Assembly: GCF_009176705.1 (NCBI RefSeq) | Contig: NZ_AP021846.1 | Span: forward strand, 3,592,001 to 3,656,000 | DNA: 64,000 nucleotides | Direction: 5' to 3' | Source: Pseudoalteromonas sp. A25 | GTDB taxonomy: Bacteria > Pseudomonadota > Gammaproteobacteria > Enterobacterales > Alteromonadaceae | In this document: one piece after another, positions 18,001 to 26,200 of the stretch | Position numbering within the stretch: the first letter of the stretch is position 1 | Layout: every line of letters begins with the position of its first letter | The notes under the pieces: model-generated | Seen by the model: only the letters and a program-made list of their open reading frames with translations | The model's database searches: none | Told to the model about the DNA's origin: nothing | Program-made: the position numbers and the translations under genes

Positions 18001-19910
18001 TGTGCCCATGCATTGACTGCATCACCAATCGGCTCTTTGGCTTGAGTAGGTGTTAGTAACAGCGTGAGTGGCACTTGAGATTGCGATGAATAACTATTAA
18101 GTACTTGCTCAAAGTCTGCAAAATCCAGCTCAATACCATACTGTTCATATGGCTTGCGCTTTGATGGCGTCGCCTGATGGGCTTCGCGTTTGGCTGTCAC
18201 GGTATAAAGGCCGGTATTTGATAACTCAGACTCCACTTCAACTAATACAGAAAAGCCATTTTGCTCTAATATGTTAAGCGCCGCTTTTAGGTTATCTCCC
18301 TGTTCATCGTGCACTTCTAGACAGATCTGTCTGACTTTAGAAAAGTCATCCTTTGTCATCGCTTGCAAAATACCCAGCTCTGCTTTTTCAGCGTCAATTT
18401 TTAACAAACCAATTTGGTCTATATTTTGCTCTTTAATAAACGCTGAAAGTCCAATTAAATCACAATCAATATCTTGCTTTTCTAACCTATCTTTTAGCAT
18501 TTGCTCTGTAAGGTCATTCAAAAATGACTCATCGTCGCTTTTGGTAATGCGCTTAACTTGGTTGTAGATAACATGACGCACAGCTTCAGTGTCTGCTTCA
18601 CCATCAGTAAAAAACCCCGAAAACACCGATGTTTTTGGATAGAAAGTAAAACATGCATGACCGTGATGACCTGAAACACCACTTTGATATACATTGACAT
18701 TTCCTCGACCAGCCACATTGGCAGCTAAACATTGCGCTGCCATAGGAGAAGGCTCAAAGGCGTGAACAGTAACATTGTTCGCTTGATTGATAGCATATAA
18801 AGAGAACATCCCGATGTTTGCACCTACATCAATAACAACATCGTTATCCTCTATAATCACACCGTTTCTGGCGTAGCACCTATCGATGAATATTTCTTTG
18901 TACAAATAATCCGTTTCATACTCGTTAATTTGCGCAACCTGCAATCCATTTGGTAGATAATGGGTGGCCAAGTTGTCAGGCTCTTGGCTGAGTAAATGAC
19001 GCTTTATCAGGTCTTCTGGACGAACAACCAGCACGTTCATTAGGCTACTGGTCGAGTGAATACTCGGGTCTAACAAAAAGTGCTGCCAGTGCCTATATTC
19101 ATAAAGCGCTACACCAACACGTAAAGGAGAATCAGCGCTAAGTGCGTTAAACGCTTCAGCAATAGGCTGCAACGTAAACGAACCACCAATGTTCATTGAT
19201 TGCACAGCTTTGCTATCAACAGCGACAAAAGATAAACCACTCATCAGGCTGACTAACTCGCCTGTGCGCGCATAAATACTTAAGTCTGCGCTAAGTGTTG
19301 TATTGGTACTTTGTATATTTGCAAACTCTACTTTTAAAGGCGCAGTAAACGGCTCATTAGTAAGCCAAACCTTATCTATATGACTCAATACCATAGTGGT
19401 TTTTAACGACTCACTATTACGTACCAACAAACTATGAATACAGGCATCAAGTAGCTGAGTTTGCGTCAGCAGCTGCGTTTGCGAATCAACAATGCAAGTA
19501 TCTGGCTGCTGCGTTAGAAGGTGCACACTTCGATAGCCGTCAGTAAACTTGTTGCCAATAGCCTCAAGTTGTTGATACTGCTGCTCTGCAAGAGCATGTT
19601 TACTGTCATGCCAAGGCTGCTTTTGCATCCCTACAGGTACAAAAGAATCTCGCTGCGCATGTAAACATGCTTGATTATTGTGTGCCAATGAAACCGTTAT
19701 ATCTTGCAAAGCGCAATCAACAACAGTGCTTGATAGATCATGTTCAAGGCATAAACTAGGAAAGCGTACATCTCGTAGGCATGTTCCTTGTGTATTGTCC
19801 GTGTCATTCGCACTTGCTTTTAACACAAAATATGCACCAGGGACTACAGACTCTCCGTTCACCATGTGCCCTGAAAATATCTCATCTGGCGTTATTCTAT
19901 TGTTAATCAC
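15066..19910 (-). CDS. Hybrid PKS/NRPS starter protein: DH - FkbM methyltransferase - FkbH - carrier - condensation
   Basis: This 1614-residue protein starts at a GTG, 7 nt after GGAG. Residues about 1-235 form a hot-dog dehydratase-like domain with His15 in SGHMVNGESVVPGAYF and Asp155 in QLLDACIHSLLV. Residues about 330-570 form an FkbM-type methyltransferase (VIDVGANIGMFSLY near 357). Residues about 650-1020 form an FkbH HAD-like domain (VVDADNTLWNGVVGE near 703, FIDDNEAECAEV, and the C-terminal acyltransferase-like half with KFGDYGLVGV). A carrier follows (LGGRSLLLVRV near 1133). A condensation domain (about 1195-1614) has HHLSVD rather than HHxxxDG. FkbH proteins dephosphorylate 1,3-bisphosphoglycerate and load glyceryl on a carrier. 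FkbM would O-methylate it and DH might dehydrate it. No A, KS or TE domain is present. The C domain probably serves the C-less first NRPS module. Confidence 0.82.
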   Translation of the reverse strand: MINNRITPDEIFSGHMVNGESVVPGAYFVLKASANDTDNTQGTCLRDVRFPSLCLEHDLSSTVVDCALQDITVSLAHNNQACLHAQRDSFVPVGMQKQPWHDSKHALAEQQYQQLEAIGNKFTDGYRSVHLLTQQPDTCIVDSQTQLLTQTQLLDACIHSLLVRNSESLKTTMVLSHIDKVWLTNEPFTAPLKVEFANIQSTNTTLSADLSIYARTGELVSLMSGLSFVAVDSKAVQSMNIGGSFTLQPIAEAFNALSADSPLRVGVALYEYRHWQHFLLDPSIHSTSSLMNVLVVRPEDLIKRHLLSQEPDNLATHYLPNGLQVAQINEYETDYLYKEIFIDRCYARNGVIIEDNDVVIDVGANIGMFSLYAINQANNVTVHAFEPSPMAAQCLAANVAGRGNVNVYQSGVSGHHGHACFTFYPKTSVFSGFFTDGEADTEAVRHVIYNQVKRITKSDDESFLNDLTEQMLKDRLEKQDIDCDLIGLSAFIKEQNIDQIGLLKIDAEKAELGILQAMTKDDFSKVRQICLEVHDEQGDNLKAALNILEQNGFSVLVEVESELSNTGLYTVTAKREAHQATPSKRKPYEQYGIELDFADFEQVLNSYSSQSQVPLTLLLTPTQAKEPIGDAVNAWAQKLITPKRVNVVLPSDLKDIYPQIQEFSDNVVTEAMIPFSQSWYAAAASTSLKHLSLSQKQPHKVIVVDADNTLWNGVVGELGIEGITVNAQHKALQSRLLKQKQQGVLLALCSKNIEKDVVDALQQHPDMLLSPDDFIIKKVNWQAKSQNITDIEQALSLSANSFIFIDDNEAECAEVAAHHPQTLCLQFPASENEALQLINQHWLFNDSDGSEFDATRHQLYIDQGQRDAALKNSKTYADFIRELAVTVEICTVTDQQIERVSQLTSRTNQFNANKQSYSVNELIHKQRQGDVVLTLSASDKFGDYGLVGVALYRFVGDSCEVENILLSCRALNKGIEHQFLRAIAHSAAEHGCNNVCLQWCTTERNLPLRQFYDDVAQICGQTNTQSPLEVASEKLLNLSFNPQHRAETSLSDTTQQKPTSKPQGLPLQALNVLFERTSDLTQLVEQAWPALDGSKVKIKGASELQQTLGEIWATALGVSPSSIDDEFTSLGGRSLLLVRVLELIYQKFGVKLSLFDGIKFNTLRTLADKLEHELQSHEQLNSCAKSEFNEVAVPDIAPTLQGLYFSALLNPATSAYNVPVHLQLQGNVCIETIERAVRQVIDSAPNLSTGYKQAGRETKAVNVEQSVLVQHHDARTWTERDISGYVQKAAVAAINIKQGPLVHLHTLSTQRCTDILLVMHHLSVDLQSMELLIERLKQVLSGQAITHESGVQSAFSQRLTRLEPSFINEAMQHWQTRLSDAPLLSLPVHDNSERQSLDGAGFVVSLSRESSAILNEKIRSSDQSAYVFLLAAYFRFLNQYCGDEKMVVGTPVSLRQGNEHHSIGNFVNQVPVTLHIDNTTSWAQVLEDTSKEVYASLQYREIPFSTLVRQFCKQPTSGRAALAQTTFALHQSHMSQAHIEYAFAQGMHSPEFNLGPYKATLQGLIQQCGQVDIAIECLDIEGQLHVNVKYDTQLIKQQDALHFADEFIKSLESL

Positions 19911-19925
19911 TGCTTTGCTCCTAAA

Positions 19926-20699
19926 TTAATGCTGTGACAATAAGCCCAGCTTCTGAGCTCGGCGTGTTGCTAAAGAAAACATGAAGTAACCCAATAGGAA
20001 GTACAAAACACCGCTTGCAAAAGCGAAAATATGTTCGTTTCCTAATGAGATTAAGTTACCCGACATCATTTGCTTGATTTGTGAGGCGCTTGAGGTCAAA
20101 GGCAAGAAATAACCTGCGATCTTGCTGGTTTCATTCCAGCTCTCCCAAGGCAAGGTAATAAGAAATAAAAGCACCAACTGAAGTATTCCTATCAACCCCA
20201 TTGCTCGCTTAGCCAATAACGTGATAGAACCGACCAACATACCTAGACCTATACCACCAAGAACACACGCCACTATTGGTACAAGCGCCTCAGCAGGAAA
20301 TTGCAAATCAACGCCGGTGCCTATAACAACCGCAGCGAGCGTCACTAATGTCAGCACAATACTGACACCTAGGTTGGCAATCGCACGGATAAAAATAAGG
20401 ACTGGTAAATTCACTCTCGCTATTAGTAGTTGCTCCAATGTTCCCGTATCAGACTCTTTTTGCAGCTCACCACTGACGCCAGCAAAAACAGACACAACCA
20501 ACGTCCAAGTAACATATAGAATAACGATGGACTGCAGCCTATCTCCAAATTTTTCGGCTCCTCCGGCAAGATATTCCGCACCCAAAAACAGCCCAAAAAA
20601 CATGAACAACATGACGAAAATTAATGCAAAAGCATCGACTGGATAACGTAAAAACATTCTCCAAGCACGCAAAGTTTCGATTCTTAATAACTGAAACAT
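19926..20699 (-). CDS. ABC-2 type exporter permease
   Basis: This 257-residue protein has six hydrophobic segments and the ABC-2 permease outline. These include the early amphipathic LLRIETLRAWRMFLRYP, the cytoplasmic ESDTGTLEQLLIARV segment with conserved Glu/Gly, and TLPWESWNETSKIAGYFLPLTS. It lies directly after the ATPase gene (2-bp gap), so the two form a DrrAB-like exporter. The hybrid starter gene begins 15 bp downstream. Inside an NRPS operon it is probably for self-resistance or product export. Confidence 0.85.
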   Translation of the reverse strand: MFQLLRIETLRAWRMFLRYPVDAFALIFVMLFMFFGLFLGAEYLAGGAEKFGDRLQSIVILYVTWTLVVSVFAGVSGELQKESDTGTLEQLLIARVNLPVLIFIRAIANLGVSIVLTLVTLAAVVIGTGVDLQFPAEALVPIVACVLGGIGLGMLVGSITLLAKRAMGLIGILQLVLLFLITLPWESWNETSKIAGYFLPLTSSASQIKQMMSGNLISLGNEHIFAFASGVLYFLLGYFMFSLATRRAQKLGLLSQH

Positions 20700-20701
20700 A
20701 G

Positions 20702-21592
20702 TTAGCTCCTTGCATAGCTCAAAAAGACTTTTTCAAAGTCAGGAGCTACTCTTGTTAGGCTAATTACCGGACGGGGTTTAGCTAAATTCATCACCTCATA
20801 TATGTGCTCATCTGCGATACCCGATACGCTTCGTTGCGACACATCTACACTCAAAGCAGACAATTGAGCTTTCAGCGTTTCATCTATGTCTACACCCAAC
20901 TCTAACTGATAAAAATCTTTTACATTTTCATTGAGTAACTTTGGCTTAATGTTGTCTGCAACGAGTTGACCCTTAGTGATAATGGCAACGCGATCTGATA
21001 ACTTTTCCGCCACAGATAACTCATGCGTCGTGATTAGTATGCTCGTGCCCTGCTCTTTTAATTTATTAATGGACTCCACCAATGCTTGGGTATTGTCAAA
21101 GTCTATGCCCAAAGTAGGTTCGTCTAAGAGCAAAACTTGTGGGTTATGTACCATTGCAACGCACACAGCTAACCGTTGCTGCATGCCTCGCGATAACTTC
21201 TGAACATATTGCTCAGCCTTATCTGATAGATTAAACATCTGCAAAAGCTCCTCGGCCCGTTGCCGAGCTGCTTTTGCACTCAAACCACGCAGTACGCCAA
21301 AATACTCCAAGTTTTCCATCGCACTCATACGCCAATACAAGTTGCGGTGCCCTTCTAAAAGAGCACTTACTTGCAGCTTGCCAGCACTTTTCACCCCATT
21401 TATTGAGATACTGCCTTCGTCTGGTTCAATCAGACCCGCTAAGATTTTTATCATGGTGGTTTTGCCGGCCCCATTGAGACCGAGAAAGCCAAGTATCTCA
21501 CCATCTTCAATCGTCAATGAGACGTCAGACACCGCGTTAACGGTGCCCTCCGAACTTTTATAGCGTTTACTGATATTTTCAGCTTTAATCAC
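20702..21592 (-). CDS. ABC exporter ATPase (DrrA/CcmA-like)
   Basis: I take the GTG at 21592 as start because it forms a 4-bp GTGA overlap with the preceding hydroxylase gene and has GGAG 9 nt upstream. It gives an N-terminus VIKAENISKRYKS. A longer GTG start at 21607 is possible. The 296-residue protein has Walker A GLNGAGKTTMIK, signature LSRGMQQRLAV and Walker B VLLLDEPTLGID, then a H-loop TTHELSVAE. It energises the adjacent ABC-2 permease. Confidence 0.9.
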   Translation of the reverse strand: MIKAENISKRYKSSEGTVNAVSDVSLTIEDGEILGFLGLNGAGKTTMIKILAGLIEPDEGSISINGVKSAGKLQVSALLEGHRNLYWRMSAMENLEYFGVLRGLSAKAARQRAEELLQMFNLSDKAEQYVQKLSRGMQQRLAVCVAMVHNPQVLLLDEPTLGIDFDNTQALVESINKLKEQGTSILITTHELSVAEKLSDRVAIITKGQLVADNIKPKLLNENVKDFYQLELGVDIDETLKAQLSALSVDVSQRSVSGIADEHIYEVMNLAKPRPVISLTRVAPDFEKVFLSYARS

Positions 21593-23214
21593 GACGCTTG
21601 ACTCCACTGCTGTTTTTCATGAATGTCGATACGCTCAACACCGTTTAGACGTCGAACCTCAATACCTCTGTGCTTGCACGTTGCCATTAGCTTATTTGAT
21701 TCAATAATTGGCAACGATTCTGCTTCATACTCAATACTTGAGATGTAAGTTAACCAAGGCTCCATACCCATTGCGTATACATACACATTCGATGGGTTAA
21801 ACTGATTTACAATCCCAAGCGCTCTTTCATAATCAGAGCCATTTAAGCGACGAGACTGATCCATTTTGCGCTCCACAGGCTTGCTATATAACGGGCCATA
21901 TAACCATGACATCGGCGCCCCCTTACATTCCATACCGATAAAGATGTGATCAATCTCTCCCACCATGCCGTGAACATGCTCATACATCTTCGGTTCAATA
22001 TTGTTTGAATCAGCGGCACATAAAATTTTCTTGCCTTGTAATTCAAAGAAAAATGCCAACTTACTCTTAATGTGTAAGTCACCGTGCTCACCAAAGAATG
22101 GTAGCCCCAAAATACGTCCTCCCGGTACTGCAAAATCTTCCAGTTCATCCAACTCAATAACGTTGTTGAACCCTACAGCATTGAGTAAAAGCTTCATTGA
22201 TGGGTCTTGTAATGAGCCGCCATTATTTTTAGGAACTAAAATGGTGCCAATCTTATGGCGGATCTGAAGTAACGTCTCGAACATCACGTGATCTTGGTGA
22301 TTGTGAGTCAACACAACGTAATCAAGTTTTTCAGGTAAGTTCTCGTAGGTATAACGCGGACTTGCGCCTTCAAAATCGTAGGCTATCACCGGATCTGTCA
22401 TGATGCTGATCTCATCAGTTTGGATCAGAATGGTTGCGTGACCATAGTAGTCAACCCGCACACCTGACTCTGGCAGAGGCGTTGCTTTTTGCTCTTTTTG
22501 TTCTACGAAGAACGACTTAAGTAGCTCGTTTTCTTGAGCTGATAAATCAAAGCGCTCTGTGATCTCTTCAATAATATCGGTAGAGCCTGCCTCATAACGC
22601 ATCTTGAATAAGCGATCGACTAACGGATCGTTGTACGCCAAAGGAAGGTGTAACTCGCCCTCTAGAGGGAAGCGAGGCGTACTCAATACAAAAGGACGGT
22701 CATCAGCATGAATAAACGACAAACTGATACTTTGTAGCTCAGGACGATACAATGAGCTGTTGTACAATAGCGGCTCAATGAAACGGATAGACGCATGATG
22801 ATTGAGGTCATAACCGATTTCTACAAATCCCTTTAGGTTCTCAGGTACTTTTTCATACAACTCTTCAATTGAGAAGCCTTTCGCCTCATCTTCAAGCAGC
22901 TGATTTACTTCTTTAATTGAATCACATAGTGCAATAAGGTCACCTAGGTCCGTTTTAGTCTTATCGACATGCTTGCTCACTAAATCAATACTGCCCGAGA
23001 AATCCATGAATGGACCACCACGCATAGCAGGGTTCTTGGCTGCTGCTTTATGTAGGTGTGGCGCTTGTAAGAATGACTCCAAAATACGCAAGTGTAATTT
23101 ACTGGTTAAACAGCCTGCTGTTGCTGGTTGCAACATGTACGGCCATGCATACCATTGGTTCCAAAGCGGCTCAACTTTAATGTTAGAACGTAGAAATACA
23201 GTATTTGCTTTCAT
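21589..23214 (-). CDS. CmlA-type diiron beta-hydroxylase (metallo-beta-lactamase fold) acting on carrier-bound amino acids
   Basis: The ATG at 23214 follows AAAGGAAATTATC and gives MKANTVFLRSNIKVEPLW. The 541-residue length and the N-terminal segment (VFLRSNIKVEPLW...YAW, NPAMRGGPFMDF) match the CmlA N-terminal domain. Residues about 265-500 form a metallo-beta-lactamase fold with the ligand motif THNHQDH near 318, then the probable Glu in FFGEHGDLH, Asp in CAADSNN and more distal His residues. In chloramphenicol biosynthesis CmlA hydroxylates the beta-carbon of a carrier-bound amino acid; related proteins work in other NRPS systems. Its place right after the TE-containing NRPS gene makes an in-pathway beta-hydroxylation likely. 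An alternative is an unrelated MBL hydrolase, but the N-terminal match argues against it. Confidence 0.78.
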   Translation of the reverse strand: MKANTVFLRSNIKVEPLWNQWYAWPYMLQPATAGCLTSKLHLRILESFLQAPHLHKAAAKNPAMRGGPFMDFSGSIDLVSKHVDKTKTDLGDLIALCDSIKEVNQLLEDEAKGFSIEELYEKVPENLKGFVEIGYDLNHHASIRFIEPLLYNSSLYRPELQSISLSFIHADDRPFVLSTPRFPLEGELHLPLAYNDPLVDRLFKMRYEAGSTDIIEEITERFDLSAQENELLKSFFVEQKEQKATPLPESGVRVDYYGHATILIQTDEISIMTDPVIAYDFEGASPRYTYENLPEKLDYVVLTHNHQDHVMFETLLQIRHKIGTILVPKNNGGSLQDPSMKLLLNAVGFNNVIELDELEDFAVPGGRILGLPFFGEHGDLHIKSKLAFFFELQGKKILCAADSNNIEPKMYEHVHGMVGEIDHIFIGMECKGAPMSWLYGPLYSKPVERKMDQSRRLNGSDYERALGIVNQFNPSNVYVYAMGMEPWLTYISSIEYEAESLPIIESNKLMATCKHRGIEVRRLNGVERIDIHEKQQWSQAS

Positions 23215-23239
23215 GATAATTTCCTTTCTTTTAAGATAA

Positions 23240-26200
23240 TTAGTTAATTTTTGATTCAATATTGTTTACTAGCTCTGTCAGTGACTGAGCCAATGAAGTT
23301 ACGCGTGGGTACGCCATGATTGAGAAGTGATCTCCATCAACATAAGCGCACTTAAACGGCTGATCAGAACGTTGCGCCCAACGCTCAATCGCTTTTGATA
23401 AAACAGGGTGTGTCTTGCTTTGCTCAACAAACACACCAAAGATTTGAGGCACGGAGCCTGTTGGAATATAGCTATCAAGCGCTTGCTGATTAGCATGTAA
23501 AACACGCTCTTCGGTGTTAGACATATGCGCTGCATCTTGAACCATCGGCGTGTCGCTATTTGGCGATATAAACTCGCTGGTGACATAACTATCAACCAAA
23601 CCAACCCACTCAACCGCATAGCCTTTTGCTATTAGCTTTTGTGCCACAGCGAAAGCTATCACTCCCCCCATTGACCAACCCAGCATTCTGATTGGCTGTA
23701 CAACAGAGCGTGCTAGCAATGATTGAGCGTAGTAGTCGCTTAATTGCTCAATTGATGCGTCAAGCCAACCTGATTCACCAGCAAACTCTGGATGTTGAAC
23801 ACCTAACACCGTGCTTGTCGGTGAGAGTGATTCAAGCAGCTCACGGTAACAGTAGGCACCGCCACCTACAGGATGAAAGAGTACTAACGTACACTCACTT
23901 TCTTGAACTTGAGATAGCGGCAGAACAACGCTGCTATCTTGGGGTTCGTTCGCCAATTCAAGCGCCATTTTTCGGATGCTGCTATGGCGTAAAACAAAAT
24001 CGATAGATAGCTTAATAGCGAGCTTCTTCTCGATAAGCCTCACGACTTTCACAGCTTTCAGTGAACTGCCGCCTAGGTTAAAGAAGTCTTCAATTACGCT
24101 GATGGTAGTTGCTTCTATTTCAAGTACTTCTGCCCATATTTCAGCTAACTGTTCCTCAACAAAGGTACTCGGTGGGCAGTACTCAGCACGGTGCTCAAGT
24201 GCGCTTGGCACAGGCAAAGCACGTTTGTCTAATTTGCCATTCGTAGTGAGCGGTAACTTGTCTAAGATATAAATATGTCGAGGTACCATGTAAGCAGGTA
24301 GTATCGTCAGTAACGCATTGATAACCATTTCTTTATCAAGTGCAAAATCGGCTTTTGGTACGACGTAAGCGACCAGTTGTGCATCACCAGAATCGGATAC
24401 AATGACCGCTGACTGTTGAACCCCAGACAATGAATTTATTTGCGCTACAATTTCACCAAGTTCAACCCTTGCCCCATTGAGTTGTACCTGTTCGTCTTCA
24501 CGTCCAACGAACATAAACTCGCCGGAGGTATTTTGCAGTACCTTGTCTCCTGTACAGTACATACGTTGGTATTCGATACCATCACCAGCTGCAACAAATG
24601 GGTTGTTGATAAACTTCTCTTGCGTCAGCTCAGGCTGATTTAAATAACCGCGTGATAAGCCAATTCCACTGATGTACAACGTACCCGGACAGCCCACTGG
24701 CAGCATATTGAGCTCATCATCTAAAACATAACACCGTAAGTTCGACACCACTTTGCCAATCGATACGCTGCTTGCTCTATCCGACAGACTTGAGCAGTGA
24801 TATTGGTGACTGCCGACGGTGGTTTCCGTTGGCCCATACTCATTGATTAACTTATGTGACCAGCGCTTCGCAAAAGAGATAGGTGTAACTTCACCACCCG
24901 AGACAATGCGCGATAACTTCTCCAATGCACTTTCATCTAGCATTTGCAATACGCTGGCTGTGGTATCTAAGTGTGTAATGCCGTATTGATGTATCGCATG
25001 CTCAATAGTCGTGTTGTCATCAATCACCACCAAACTGGCACCATTAAGCAATGCGGTAAAAATCAGCCCTGCGGTTGTATCAAAGGCATAATTCTCTATG
25101 ATAACGGCAAATTTTTCATTGCGTTGCAATCGATAACCATGCTTGTTGTGATGTGCCAAGTTGCTCATTGAGGCGTGCTCTATCATCACCCCTTTAGGTT
25201 GACCTGTGGTACCTGAGGTATAGATCACATAAGCTAGGTCTTTAGGATTACCCACCTCCAATGGCGCAGATACGGCATAACAACTTGTAGCATCAAGGTT
25301 GATAGTGTCGATACCTTGCTTTTGTATCTCTTGCTCTAATGCAGATTGCGTCAACACAACTTTGGCAGCAATATCTTGAAGGATATATTGCACCCTTGCT
25401 TGCGGCAGCTTTGTCGAGATAGGCACATACGCTGCCCCCGCTTTGAGTACCGCCATTTTTGCAACAATGGCGTGTAATCCACTATTAAAGTAAAGCGCGA
25501 TGCAAGTCCCTTCGGGCAGTCGACCTCGGTGAGAGAACTGCTGACATATATGTGTTGCAAGTGCATCTGAGCGCTCGTCAAGCTGTTTATATGTGAGCGT
25601 GATTTCATCACTTTCAATGGCGATTGCATCAGGCTGCTTAGCCGCTAGCGCTTTAAACTGCTCAGCTAATGTTGCCGTACATTGCACCTGTTGAGCGAGA
25701 TACTCAGACTCTAATTGCATCTGGCTCGGAGCAGCCAGTTTAAGGTCAGTACAACGCTTAAACTGCGCTTGACACATTTGTTGCAACACGCGGTGATATA
25801 TCTCAAGCATATTGGCTGCACTTTGGCGACTAAATAAATCCGTTGCATAATTCAACGAAATCTCAAGTTGCTCATGAACCATTGATACATCAAGCGTCAA
25901 ATCAAATTTTGCAGGGGTGTAGTCCAGTACCTTTTCGTTCAGATCCGGTGCAAAACATTCAGAACCTTGTTCTGCTTCGTTTGCATCTGCAAATTGATTC
26001 AGTGTAAAGAACACTTGATATAGGGGATGTCTAGAAGCATCACGAGCCGTGTTAGCTAAACCAACAATTTGCTCAAACGGCAGCATTTGATAACGCTTTG
26101 CTTCAACATTTAAGTGATGTACCTGGCGAACAAGTTCACTCACTGTCATGTCATTATCAAGCTTACAACGCATCGGCACACTGTTAACGAAATAACCAAT

